64,000 bases of DNA from Sporomusa sp. KB1 (GTDB taxonomy: Bacteria; Bacillota; Negativicutes; Sporomusales; Sporomusaceae): contig NZ_VLKC01000002.1 in NCBI RefSeq assembly GCF_007830295.1, positions 201,552-265,551 on the forward strand, given 5' to 3'. The position numbers and the translations under genes are program-made. The notes beneath the pieces were generated by a model that saw only the letters and a list, made by a program, of their open reading frames with translations, was not told the DNA's origin and searched no databases. Shown here in pieces: positions 27,994-37,071 of this stretch. The number at the start of each line of letters is the position of its first letter. Position 1 is the first letter of the stretch.

Positions 27994-29406
27994 ATGGCGA
28001 TAAATTTAACAAGCTTTTTGAGGTTCAAAATTAGTAATATATGTGCCAATACCAACAAACCAGCGACTCATGGTTTTAACCAATCCCAGTTTATTATTAT
28101 GGCCTTAGGGAATATTATTGGATCAGGTATCTTTCTTGCGAGTAGTACCGTAATTGATATTGCAGGTGTATTTGCCCCTATTGCATATTTTCTGGGCGGT
28201 ATCATTATGATTTGCGAGGTATCCTTCATTACCGAAATGACTATTGCAAATCCCGCGCCAGGTTCATTTAAGGTCCATGCGCAACAAATCTTCGGCCGCT
28301 GGTGGGGATATATCATAGGTTGGATGTTCTGGACAAGCGGCGTACTCGGAATGGCAAGCGAAGTGACTGCCTGTGCACTGTTTACGCGTATCTGGTTTCC
28401 TTCCATCCCTTTGTGGATACTAAGTTTGATTTTCGCAGTGCTAGTGATCACAATAAATTTATTTGATGCCAAAGGCTTAAGCCGTGTAGAATTTGGGCTG
28501 GCCTCCATAAAAATTATTACACTCGTACTTTTCATAGTAGTAGGGATAATGATGGCTTTCGGCCTTTCGATAGGGTCTGCAAGTGAAAACTTTTCCCAGT
28601 TTGCTATAGTACTTACAGAACCACTATCGGGGATTAGCGGTATTTTCTCCTCCATGATAGTTGTACTGTTTGCCTACACTGGAACTGGTATCATCGGCTT
28701 AGCCATCACAGAAACGGAAAACCCCGAACGCACCGTGCCTCGGGCAGCTACAATTGTCTCTTGCACAGTCGTAGGCTTATATACAATCTCGACAGTGCTC
28801 TTACTTGCCTTACTACCAGGGCAGATACTCAATAATAATGTAAGTCCTTTTGTTTCCGTATTTAGCATGTTAGACATCCCTTTTGCTATAGATCTCCTAA
28901 ACTTTATCTTGCTGACTGCAGCACTATCATCACTTAACGCTCAGATCTACAGTTCTTCAAGAATGCTTCTATCACTCGCAAAACATAATGAGGCTCCGAA
29001 GCAAATCGCATACCAAAACAGTAAAGGCGTACCCTCAAATGCTGTGCTGCTCAGCGGATTCACCTTGCTGGTTACTGTCTTTGTCTCTTATGTCCTGCCT
29101 GAAAAAGTATTCATATATACGGTAAGCGCAAGTGGTGTCCTTGCACTTATTAATTGGATGAGTGTTTCCGCCACTTACTATTTTTACCGAAGTGAATTAT
29201 TAAAGAACTGCCCTGAAAAACTTAAGTATAAAGCACCTGGATATCCATACTTATCTTGGATAGTATTCAGCTTAATATTATTAATTTTAGCATCTGCCCC
29301 TCTGTACCCTGATCAGATTCCTGGGTTATGGGTAAGTTGTATCATTTTAATCCTAATATGGTTATCCTATTTGGTGTTTCATCGCCATCATAAGGAAAAG
29401 TCTTAG
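27994..29406 (+). CDS. APC family amino acid permease
   Basis: The product has 470 residues and about twelve membrane segments. ALGNIIGSGIFLASS near residue 38 is the glycine-rich first unwound helix of APC transporters; FAYTGTGIIGLAITETENPERTVPRA near 230 is the family signature in helix 6 and the following loop. It probably takes up or exchanges an amino acid or amine. AAAGGAGTCTATA precedes the ATG. It is monocistronic, divergent from the M20 amidohydrolase. Confidence 0.88.
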   Translation: MAINLTSFLRFKISNICANTNKPATHGFNQSQFIIMALGNIIGSGIFLASSTVIDIAGVFAPIAYFLGGIIMICEVSFITEMTIANPAPGSFKVHAQQIFGRWWGYIIGWMFWTSGVLGMASEVTACALFTRIWFPSIPLWILSLIFAVLVITINLFDAKGLSRVEFGLASIKIITLVLFIVVGIMMAFGLSIGSASENFSQFAIVLTEPLSGISGIFSSMIVVLFAYTGTGIIGLAITETENPERTVPRAATIVSCTVVGLYTISTVLLLALLPGQILNNNVSPFVSVFSMLDIPFAIDLLNFILLTAALSSLNAQIYSSSRMLLSLAKHNEAPKQIAYQNSKGVPSNAVLLSGFTLLVTVFVSYVLPEKVFIYTVSASGVLALINWMSVSATYYFYRSELLKNCPEKLKYKAPGYPYLSWIVFSLILLILASAPLYPDQIPGLWVSCIILILIWLSYLVFHRHHKEKS

Positions 29407-29573
29407 GCTCCGCCGCCCAATTTACAATGTCAGTAACCACATCCCCCTGACGCTCTTATCAGCTGTTCTAATGTTTTGGAATAAAAAACGAACAATCCGA
29501 AAAAACTAATTCGAAGTGCGTCTGATGCGTCCAAAATCGGGTAACACACTTTGATAAAAAGAGAGGATGACTG

Positions 29574-30170
29574 ATGAGAAAGAAAAAAATTATCTATGTT
29601 ATTAGTCTGCTGTTGTTGGTGATTTGTTCCATGTTTGCCTATTACACCCTCAAGAAACCGCCCGAAGTCGCAAAAGCCGCGGAAGATCGGTATAGGCGAG
29701 GACATAATATTCCTGGAAAACTCTATTGGGCTGGAAGTGCTCAAGATAAAGAGGTTGCCCTTACTTTTGATGATGGACCGGAAGAAGTGTGGACTCCTAA
29801 AGTTCTAGATATACTCAAACAAAAAAATGTCAAAGCAACTTTTTTTATTATTGGAAAGCAAGCCCAGAAGTACCCCGAAATGTTACGGCAAATCAATGCG
29901 GATGGTCATATCATTGGTAATCATACTTTTGGCCATGTTGACCTAACAAAATTGGACGCGCAACAGGTAGATCAGGAAATAGAAAAATGCGCTTTAATAA
30001 TCCATGATATTATCGGCAAAACACCTAGACTTGTAAGGCCCCCTTTTGGTTTCCATAACCCAGACGTAGATAATGTTGTCTATTCTAAAGGCAAAATTAT
30101 TGTGTTATGGTCCCTTGATACCGAAGATTGGACAGCTCTTCCGCCTGTTGGGCTAACTGCAGCCATATAA
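29574..30170 (+). pseudogene. polysaccharide deacetylase, 3' end lost at a rearrangement junction
   Basis: The first 185 codons encode an N-terminal membrane anchor and the NodB homology domain: TFDDGPEEVWTP (motif 1), IGNHTFGHVDL (motif 2, metal-binding histidines) and RPPFGFHNPDV (motif 3), then WSLDTEDW (motif 4). The final LLHD-type motif is missing. From about 30132 the sequence is homologous to the 3' end of the second EamA gene (near 37108), so the true 3' end has been replaced by a duplicated segment. The last codons up to the stop are antisense EamA sequence. Activity of the truncated enzyme is doubtful. Confidence 0.8.
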
Positions 30171-31056
30171 CAGCTCCCAAGACTATTCCAATCCCTAGAA
30201 TTTGCAACATTTTTAATATTTCGCCAAAAATCAAATATCCCAATATCGATACTGTAATAGGGTCGAAACTACTATATACAATTACTACCAGCCCAGGTTC
30301 CAGATAGTTATAGCTCTTTAACATGAGGTAAAAGCTTGTAACCTGTGGTATAAGACCGAATCCTAGAACAGCTAATAGAGCCGGTATTCCATACGCGTGA
30401 ACATTAACTATAACTTCAGACACAACATCCCAGGGAGGATTCGTGAACGATAGACCAATGATGCCAAATAAATTTGTATAGGCTAAATACACATCCGAAT
30501 CAATACCTATATCCAAAGCGTGCCTTACAAGAAGATACCCTGATGCGAAGCCAATTACCGTTAAGCCCATCCAAAAGAGTCCAGCAGCAGTTACAGTCAT
30601 TGTTCCAAATACATCTAGCATTAAAGCAACTCCTACTATTACCGCTAACCCGGACAAAACCTTTACTGGAGTAATTTTATTTTTCCAAATAATTCTTGAT
30701 ACGATTATCACAATATAATAATTAAGGAAGGTAATAATAGATGCTACGGCTAGCGGAATACCTTTCCCCAGCGCAACCGCATAGCACCAGTTTGATCCAA
30801 TAACACCCAAAAATCCAACAGCAATCAATACTAACAATTGACGCCTGCTTACCAATAATAATTGGCGATCCCTAAGAAAAGCCCTAATTGAGTAAAAGAA
30901 CACCATCATCGCAGGACCAAGAATTGCTATCGCAGATTCTGTAAAGCCGTAACTAGACAATAGTTTAACAAATGTGCCAAAACTTCCCCAACACACGCCT
31001 GCCACCATGGCAATAAAAAAACCGATTAATATCTTACTTGATGAAATAACAGACAT
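30097..31056 (-). CDS. EamA/DMT family transporter, copy 1 (chimeric C-terminus)
   Basis: The product has 319 residues with ten membrane segments in two EamA repeats (GVCWGSFGTFVKLL at the N-terminus; ASGYLLVRHALDIG starting the second half). It is about three-quarters identical to the transporter at 37072-38034. The last 14 residues differ completely because they are read from the antisense strand of the truncated deacetylase gene. It lies downstream of the mtgB-mtgC genes and of two gene remnants. It probably moves a methylated amine, betaine or its product; the substrate is inferred only from context. Confidence 0.85.
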   Translation of the reverse strand: MSVISSSKILIGFFIAMVAGVCWGSFGTFVKLLSSYGFTESAIAILGPAMMVFFYSIRAFLRDRQLLLVSRRQLLVLIAVGFLGVIGSNWCYAVALGKGIPLAVASIITFLNYYIVIIVSRIIWKNKITPVKVLSGLAVIVGVALMLDVFGTMTVTAAGLFWMGLTVIGFASGYLLVRHALDIGIDSDVYLAYTNLFGIIGLSFTNPPWDVVSEVIVNVHAYGIPALLAVLGFGLIPQVTSFYLMLKSYNYLEPGLVVIVYSSFDPITVSILGYLIFGEILKMLQILGIGIVLGAVIWLQLAQQAEELSNLRYQGTITQ

Positions 31057-31153
31057 TTCCTAGTCCCCTTTTCTTTTGGCAAGATTCTTGACTCAAATAT
31101 GTCTTTTCTCACACCTCCTTCTTTTCTAACTATTTAGGCCTAATTCAATCGTC

Positions 31154-31237
31154 TCATAGATGCGATCCATAATTTTGATTGGCATAAGTTCCAGCATATT
31201 TCTCTAATCTCCATTTCGGGATTTTGCAGGTACGACA
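31154..31237 (-). pseudogene. 3' remnant of a second pylSn
   Basis: The minus strand reads RTCKIPKWRLEKYAGTYA and then NQNYGSHL followed by TGA, almost identical to the last residues of the complete PylSn at 38128-38451. Everything 5' of this point is gone. As in the complete copy, an EamA gene follows about 100 nt downstream. Confidence 0.85.
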
Positions 31238-31391
31238 TTGGGAATTGCACGTATGTCCTAATTAAGCACCAAAGTAACACTGAGAATGCCTGTAAAAAAC
31301 TAATCGATATTCCAAAGTCCCGTCGGTATGGAAAAACTAGAAATGAGGCCGCCTATAAGCAACTAAAAGCCTTTAGACGGCCCATTTTATA

Positions 31392-31577
31392 CTAGAATTC
31401 AAACAAATTACGCGGTAAGCCTGCAAAAACTTCATGCAATAGCTGTCTTTCCCTCGTAAAGCCTCGGCCGCAATAAATACTGACCATAAATTTTTTATCA
31501 AGAGGATTCATACTCATTCCGTCAAGACCGCGATCAATAGGCATAATTTCAAATGTTCTATTTAAGGATTTGCGGTA
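31392..31577 (-). pseudogene. 3' remnant of a second mtgA-like methyltransferase gene
   Basis: About 62 codons match the C-terminus of the MtgA-like gene at 36134-36931: SLNRTFEIMPIDRGLDGM, MNPLDKKFMV, then after frameshifts AAEALRGKDS and LQAYR, ending in LFEF and TAG. At least two frameshifts prevent translation. It directly follows the corrinoid protein gene, where a functional mtgA would be expected. Confidence 0.85.
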
Positions 31578-31621
31578 AAGATTCTATCCTAAAGAGAATC
31601 ACTAAATCAGAGCTTGAAGAT

Positions 31622-32257
31622 TTACGCGCCAACAAGTTCTTTGCATAAATCGGTTGCTGTAATAGCATCTGCTGCATACGTATCAGCACCGATCGAAGTA
31701 GCGAACGTTTGAGTGACCGGTGCTCCCCCGACGATGACTTTAACTTTATCCCTAAGTCCTTCTTTTATGAGAAGATCGATAGTGTCTTTCATTGCAGGCA
31801 TGGTCGTCGTAAGCAAGGCGGACATCCCCACAATATCCGGACTATGTTCTTTAACAGCTTCAATAAACTTTTCCGGAGCAACGTCAATACCTACATCAAT
31901 TACTTCAAAACCACCACTTCGCATTATCATAGCTACAAGATTCTTCCCGATATCATGAAGATCTGCTTTTACTGTGCCTAACACAACTTTTCCTTTGCTG
32001 TGGATATTTTTACTAGCTAGTAACGGTTTAACAAGTTCTAGACCAGAATGCATACAACGAGCGCACATCAAAACTTCAGGAACATACATATCGCCGGCTT
32101 TAAAACGTACTCCGACGACATTCATTCCAGCAATTAAACCTTGATTAACGATTTCAACAGGATCGGTTCCGCTGGAAATTAAGGCTTGAACTTGATCTGT
32201 AACTTGGTCTAGGTTACCTGAGATTACGCTTTGTGCAAGGTCGTTAAATGTTGGCAT
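31622..32257 (-). CDS. mtgC: corrinoid protein (MtgC/MttC-like)
   Basis: The product has 211 residues. A helical N-terminal cap (about 1-85) precedes a B12-binding Rossmann domain with the cobalt-coordinating motif DLHDIGKN near residue 105 and the GMSALLTTTMPAMK and VIVGGAPV segments. It accepts a methyl group from the substrate methyltransferase and hands it to an MtgA-type enzyme. It follows the non-Pyl MttB homologue by 82 nt and is its likely partner. It is strongly similar to the second corrinoid protein at 43283-43915. Confidence 0.92.
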   Translation of the reverse strand: MPTFNDLAQSVISGNLDQVTDQVQALISSGTDPVEIVNQGLIAGMNVVGVRFKAGDMYVPEVLMCARCMHSGLELVKPLLASKNIHSKGKVVLGTVKADLHDIGKNLVAMIMRSGGFEVIDVGIDVAPEKFIEAVKEHSPDIVGMSALLTTTMPAMKDTIDLLIKEGLRDKVKVIVGGAPVTQTFATSIGADTYAADAITATDLCKELVGA

Positions 32258-32339
32258 TATTCTTGTCCTCCCTTAGGGCTGAATTATTATTTAAATTCTT
32301 AACCTTTTGTTTTACATAGAATTAAAGCAATATGATTCC

Positions 32340-33806
32340 TTATTTTTTAACACTCAATTCTCTTTCAACATCGTTGATTATATCTGCTAAACGTTTCTGA
32401 ACATTTTTGGGCAAGGGTGCGGGGTTTTCATTATTAATTAATTCAGCAGCCTTCTCTCGCCCTTTAGTATCAAGGGTTTTAGAGCCTGCAGCTTCCCATA
32501 CACTTGTAGGTTCCCTGTCAAATAGATCGGGCCAGACCTGGCAACTCCGCATATTCTTAAGAGTATGTTCGTGACTTAAGTACTCTCCTTTGGGGCCGAT
32601 TCTTTGTATCAGTTCTAATGCTAGGGACTCTTTATTAACAGGAATACCCTTTAAAATGAATTGAATGGTCTTGAACATGTCGTTTTCTGTAACTATGGAG
32701 CCAAAGTCTACAGCCATACCCCCGGCCAGTCCGCCAGAACCAAAAATGATATTCGCACCAGCCAAAGCAGGAAGTAAGGAGCTAATGCCCTTTTCATAAC
32801 CTGCTTGAACATCAGTTGTTTTGCTGTCGGTCCATGTACCAGGAGCAACGCAAGGTAAATTATAGAATTGTGCCATTCTAGCAATGGCAGCACCAAACAT
32901 TGCGTGTTCCGCACAACCGGTAGCGGCGGCGGCCTTTCTCAAGTCCATAATGCTAGTACAAGAGCCATACCAGAAAGGGCAACCTTTCTTAACAATTTGA
33001 GTTAGCGTTAAAGCGGCTAAGATTTCCGCATTGTGAAGCGCCAAAGTACCTGCCAAGGTAACAGGACCGGTAGCACCGGCCAAGACCATTGACATTGCCA
33101 TAACCGGTAGAGATGCTTTGGCGAATTCAATAATACAGGCTGTAACAGCGGTACTGAAGGTTAGAGGGCTTTTGGGGCAAGAACCGGCGGAGATCAAAGG
33201 CCTTGCTGACAATGCGTCCATACCACCAGCAACTTCCGCTGCCATAGCGACAGCAGCTTGGGCTGTTATCTTGTCAAATGTCGTTGCCATTATGTGTTTA
33301 CGGGTATTATTGACATGTGCTTGGAGCGCATAAAGGCCTACCGTTTCTGTAGGCACATCATTGGGCATGATGCAATCCCAGCACATTACAATATTATCCA
33401 GTTGATCGATAAGATGCGCATAGTCTGCCAAATCTTTCTTGATGCTTGGTCGGTTTTTTCCTGTATTAAGGTCATTTACGGAAACAGCGATCCCTACGTT
33501 GGCAAAGCCTACCTTACCAATACCCAGCGGATAATCGAATTTCGGCTCCCTCCCCGCAAGAACAAAAGAGCTAGGGGCTGTAAAAATAGCCTCTTGTACC
33601 AACCATTTAGGAATCTTAACCAAGTGTTTATCGTGATCTACTTTGGCCCCAGCAGCAGCGAAATAATCTCTTGCATCTTGTTCCTCAACGTATATACCTG
33701 TTGAGGAAAGAATCTCTAGGGATGTTTCATGGATAGCCTCTAGCTCATAGTCGGAGAACATATTTCTCCCCCAAAAAGACCAGTTTTCTGATTGATGATA
33801 TTGCAT
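32340..33806 (-). CDS. mtgB: non-pyrrolysine MttB-superfamily methyltransferase (MtgB-like, likely betaine or related quaternary amine)
   Basis: The product has 488 residues and belongs to COG5598. At the position where the two Pyl enzymes of this island have GG-[TAG]-xDSK it has GTWTDSK, so tryptophan replaces pyrrolysine and no amber codon is present. In other anaerobes (for example the Desulfitobacterium glycine betaine enzyme) such members demethylate glycine betaine or related quaternary amines to a corrinoid protein. The corrinoid protein gene follows directly. A sigma-54 promoter lies about 145 nt upstream and a sigma-54 activator gene further up. The exact substrate is not proven by sequence. 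Confidence 0.88.
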   Translation of the reverse strand: MQYHQSENWSFWGRNMFSDYELEAIHETSLEILSSTGIYVEEQDARDYFAAAGAKVDHDKHLVKIPKWLVQEAIFTAPSSFVLAGREPKFDYPLGIGKVGFANVGIAVSVNDLNTGKNRPSIKKDLADYAHLIDQLDNIVMCWDCIMPNDVPTETVGLYALQAHVNNTRKHIMATTFDKITAQAAVAMAAEVAGGMDALSARPLISAGSCPKSPLTFSTAVTACIIEFAKASLPVMAMSMVLAGATGPVTLAGTLALHNAEILAALTLTQIVKKGCPFWYGSCTSIMDLRKAAAATGCAEHAMFGAAIARMAQFYNLPCVAPGTWTDSKTTDVQAGYEKGISSLLPALAGANIIFGSGGLAGGMAVDFGSIVTENDMFKTIQFILKGIPVNKESLALELIQRIGPKGEYLSHEHTLKNMRSCQVWPDLFDREPTSVWEAAGSKTLDTKGREKAAELINNENPAPLPKNVQKRLADIINDVERELSVKK

Positions 33807-33951
33807 GTTTTTTCCTCCTTTATAAATGGATCTTCTGCTCGGCCCCTAATTTCTTAGCATTGGCTTAAAACTTAACTTTTGTCTATGTTTTCGCCATATT
33901 ATTCCCCCTCTACATCAATAAGTCTTTATTTTCCTAACATTTTAAATATTA

Positions 33952-33967
33952 TGCATAATCCATGCCA
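33952..33967 (-). promoter_or_regulatory. sigma-54 promoter of mtgB-mtgC
   Basis: The minus strand reads TGGCATGGATTATGCA, with the invariant GG and GC correctly spaced. It is about 145 nt upstream of mtgB. Confidence 0.75.
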
Positions 33968-34050
33968 ATACTAAAGTTTCCTCCTTGACAAAGCCTTAAC
34001 TGCCTTAGGACACAAGCCTTTTCCTCGTTCTTTGGTGTTAAATGAAATAA

Positions 34051-34103
34051 AGAGAAAACCTGGATAACTGAATTTAAATATTTCAGTTATCCAGGTTTTC
34101 TCT
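34051..34103 (-). terminator. 22-bp perfect stem-loop, terminator of the sigma-54 activator gene
   Basis: AGAGAAAACCTGGATAACTG starts a 22-nt arm that is perfectly complementary to 34082-34103 around a 9-nt loop. It follows the activator gene stop by about 48 nt and is followed on the minus strand by TTTATTT. Confidence 0.7.
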
Positions 34104-34116
34104 TATATTATAGGAC

Positions 34117-34148
34117 GAAATTAAATATTGCATGAAATATTTAATTTC
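34117..34148. promoter_or_regulatory. perfect inverted repeat, candidate enhancer site for mtgB
   Basis: GAAATTAAATATT and AATATTTAATTTC are separated by 6 nt. It lies about 150-180 nt upstream of the -24 element, the usual distance for sigma-54 activator sites, and next to the activator gene stop. Confidence 0.5.
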
Positions 34149-34150
34149 AG

Positions 34151-35611
34151 TTAATTTATATTCGTTTTATAAGGAATTAAGTTTATTCCTATTTTTTTAA
34201 TTCTATAGTGCAATGCCTGTCTAAAAATACCTAACTCTTCAGCTGTTTTTGTAATGTTTCCATTCATTTTTCGCAGAGATTCTTCAATCACCACTTTTTC
34301 GACGTTGGATAAAATATCGTGTAAGGTTCCATTATTATTACCTTTTAATAGTTCATTACTTTTTAGTTTTAGGATCCTTTCTCTAAAATAGGGTGGCAAA
34401 TTTAACTTTGTTAATTGATTTTGCTTATCTTCTACAAAGTTCATAGAATTTTCTATAATATTCTGCAATTCTCGTACATTTCCGGGCCAATCATAACATT
34501 CAAAGTCTTCCAATAATTCTGGTGAAACTTTTCCCATAAATACACCATATTTTGCATAATGTTTTTTTATAAAGTGGGTGCATAAAATATTAATATCTTC
34601 TTTCCTATCTCTTAAAGGGGGAACGTATAATGTAGTAGTAGCTAGGCGGAAAAACACGTCAGATCGAAGAGCTTTTTCTTGTATCGCGACAAAAGGATCT
34701 ACATTCATAGCACTAATAATTCTGCAATTAATCGGACGTTGCGTTGCCCCCCCTATTCTTCTTACCATTTTGTCTTGGATTACTCTTAATAATTTGGCCT
34801 GTAGCCAGAGGGGCATGGAATTTATTTCATCAAGAAATATAGTTCCATCCTCAGCCTGTTCAAATAAACCCTGAACGTCCGAGGCTCCAGTAAATGCCCC
34901 TTTTACGGTTCCAAAAAGTAGACTTTCTATAAGCGTATCCGGTATGGCTGCACAGTTAATGGGAACAAAATGTCCCTGCGCAAATATGCTAGCATTGTGA
35001 ATCCCTTGAGCGAAAAGCTCTTTTCCTGTCCCAGTTTCTCCAATAATTAAAACGGGAGAATCCAGTTTAGCAACTTTTTTTGCTAAACTAGTAGCTTCTT
35101 GCATTTTGTGACTAATTCCAATTATATCGTCTAATACATACTTTGCACAGCTATTGCCTATTACTGTATTTTGTTTATATGCTGGCTTTTTTTTAATTTC
35201 TAATGTTTTTCCAATAAGCTCGTCAACCTGGTTGACATCATGACCTATAGTATACACTCCTGCTAATTTTTCTTTGTAATAGTATGGAAATGAACTACTA
35301 ATAATTTCTACCTTACGTCCATTCGGTAAGCTATATCCGAAATACTGTTCCAATAAAGGATTGCCAGTTCTAGTAACGGTTGCCGTTATTAGAGCTTGAA
35401 AATTAAACCCAGGATACATCTCATCCTCACTTTTGCCTAAAACCTCTTCTCTCTTCATTCCCTCTGTATTTTCAACTTGATGATTATAAATAATTATATT
35501 ACCTTTTTCATCCGTAGCATAAACTCCTTCATGGATAGAATCAATAATAGCTTTTAATAATTGGTTTTCTCGTTTTAATAACTCAAATTGTTCCTTCTCC
35601 TTATCGTTCAC
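34151..35611 (-). CDS. PAS-containing sigma-54-dependent activator (probable mtgB regulator)
   Basis: The product has 486 residues: a PAS sensor (about 15-125, with YATDEKGNIIIYN), an AAA+ domain with Walker A GETGTGKE, the sigma-54 contact loop GAFTGA and Walker B GTIFLDEINSM, and a Fis-type helix-turn-helix (TAEELGIFRQALHYRIKK). It is closely similar in architecture to the activator at 47198-48670. It lies directly upstream of mtgB, whose promoter is of the -24/-12 type, so it is the likely activator responding to the methylated substrate. Confidence 0.9.
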   Translation of the reverse strand: MNDKEKEQFELLKRENQLLKAIIDSIHEGVYATDEKGNIIIYNHQVENTEGMKREEVLGKSEDEMYPGFNFQALITATVTRTGNPLLEQYFGYSLPNGRKVEIISSSFPYYYKEKLAGVYTIGHDVNQVDELIGKTLEIKKKPAYKQNTVIGNSCAKYVLDDIIGISHKMQEATSLAKKVAKLDSPVLIIGETGTGKELFAQGIHNASIFAQGHFVPINCAAIPDTLIESLLFGTVKGAFTGASDVQGLFEQAEDGTIFLDEINSMPLWLQAKLLRVIQDKMVRRIGGATQRPINCRIISAMNVDPFVAIQEKALRSDVFFRLATTTLYVPPLRDRKEDINILCTHFIKKHYAKYGVFMGKVSPELLEDFECYDWPGNVRELQNIIENSMNFVEDKQNQLTKLNLPPYFRERILKLKSNELLKGNNNGTLHDILSNVEKVVIEESLRKMNGNITKTAEELGIFRQALHYRIKKIGINLIPYKTNIN

Positions 35612-35881
35612 GAGGCACCTCCATCATGATAGAAAATAATTAGTGGATAAAGCTATGAATGTTCTTTTATGTTCATTTTGTTATTCTACCATAATATTCT
35701 AAACCCCTATACGCTTACACCGTTGTAGTAGGTTATGTCCTTTTTGAGCACTCACAAGTGAGTAGACTCCAAACGCTAGCCCAATACAACCAACCTCCGG
35801 ATAAATTCGTGGTTAAGACGCTCAGAATTGTGGTACAGATGGGTTCCCATTGTAGTATTCCTTTTTACTTTGCGCTATGGT

Positions 35882-35914
35882 AAAAACCCCCGGCCGAATT
35901 AATTCGACCAGGAG
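35882..35914 (-). terminator. intrinsic terminator downstream of the mtgA-like gene
   Basis: On the minus strand CTCCTGGTCGAA pairs with TTCGGCCGGGGG (with G-U pairs) and is followed by TTTTTACC. It ends the pyl-EamA-mtgA transcription unit. The stretch 35612-36133 otherwise holds only a short frame at about 35899-36069 that resembles a gene fragment I cannot identify. Confidence 0.75.
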
Positions 35915-36133
35915 TTGATGGGGATATCGCAATATAAGTAGTAACCGCCCTTCGTGTAGCAATTGTGGATTGTCGGAATTAGAAAGATATTCATTAATCC
36001 TGTGAATTCTATCGTCTGTTCCAATTCTTCAGGGCGAATACCAGTCTTGACTGCAATCCACCATCCCAAAATAATTTGGGTACATTTCTATTAGCACTTA
36101 CTAGCCTTTGACGGCCCAATAAGGTTTTATAGA

Positions 36134-36931
36134 CTAAAACTCAAACAATTTGTCGCGGTAGGCCTGCAGATAACTCGAGCAATAGCAGTCTTTCCCCCGT
36201 AAAGCCTCAGCAGCAATAATGCTAACCATGAACTCTTTATCTAGAGGATTCATAATCATTCCGTCAAGACCGCGATCTATAGCCATAATCCCAAATGTTC
36301 TATTTAAGAATTTGCGCATAGGCAAACCAAAGGAAATATTAGATAAGCCACACATGGTATGTACACCAGGATAATTATTCATAATCATCTCAATGGCTTT
36401 CAAAAACTCCACTCCATAGATATCATTCGTAGACAGCGGTTGTACAAGCGGGTCAACGTAAATTTGGTCCAATGACAATCCCTTTTTAACTAGCCGATTA
36501 ATGAGCTCATCAGCAATCTTAACTCTAGCCTCAGCACTTTCTGGCATCCCTTCATCACTCATACATAAGGCAACAACCTTATGATCCGATCCTGCCACTA
36601 AGGGTATAAATACATCATATCTCTCTTTCTCCAGAGAGATGGAGTTTAGCATTGCCGGCCCTTTATGCACGCTTAATGCTGCCTCAATGGCTCTGGGGTC
36701 TGGGCTGTCAATACAACAGGGACCCTCTACTACCTCCTGGACAAGTTTAACCATCCATTTTAGATAATCGGCTTCTTGACCGACAAAAACCCCGGCATTT
36801 ACATCAATATAGTTTGCACCGGCTTCATGCTCATTTTTTGCCACCTGCTGGATATAGCTGGCGTCTCCACTCTTAATAGCTTCTTGGATAGGCTTACGAC
36901 TAGCATTAATTAATTCTCCCACAATAATCAT
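36134..36931 (-). CDS. mtgA: methylcorrinoid:tetrahydrofolate methyltransferase (MtgA-like)
   Basis: The product has 265 residues and is a pterin-binding TIM barrel: IIVGELINASRKPIQEAI at the N-terminus, EAGANYIDVNAG near 45, CCIDSPDPRAIEAAL near 90 and GLSNISFGLPMRKFLN near 205, as in MtgA, MtrH-related and AcsE proteins. It moves the methyl group from a methylated corrinoid protein to tetrahydrofolate, feeding the Wood-Ljungdahl pathway. It ends in TAG; read-through would add only about ten residues before another stop. It follows the EamA copy 2 gene. A decayed second copy lies at 31392-31577. Confidence 0.9.
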   Translation of the reverse strand: MIIVGELINASRKPIQEAIKSGDASYIQQVAKNEHEAGANYIDVNAGVFVGQEADYLKWMVKLVQEVVEGPCCIDSPDPRAIEAALSVHKGPAMLNSISLEKERYDVFIPLVAGSDHKVVALCMSDEGMPESAEARVKIADELINRLVKKGLSLDQIYVDPLVQPLSTNDIYGVEFLKAIEMIMNNYPGVHTMCGLSNISFGLPMRKFLNRTFGIMAIDRGLDGMIMNPLDKEFMVSIIAAEALRGKDCYCSSYLQAYRDKLFEF

Positions 36932-37071
36932 TACATGTCACATCCTTTATTATTCTTTCCACCCCAACAAAATTACAGAGCAAACAACATCCTTGTATTA
37001 TGCCATCTTCCCCCCATCTATGTTTCTTTAGTATTCTGTTGCTGCTAAGATACTAATGGTAAAGTTAAATA

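Noticed and set aside
35899..36069. Minus-strand frame with IAVKTGIRPEELEQTIEF as a gene.
   Set aside because: It looks protein-like but has no start or ribosome site and overlaps the terminator; at most an unidentified fragment.
36131..36136. The mtgA-like gene ends in TAG in the pyl region.
   Set aside because: Read-through would add only about ten residues before another stop and the protein already has full family length.
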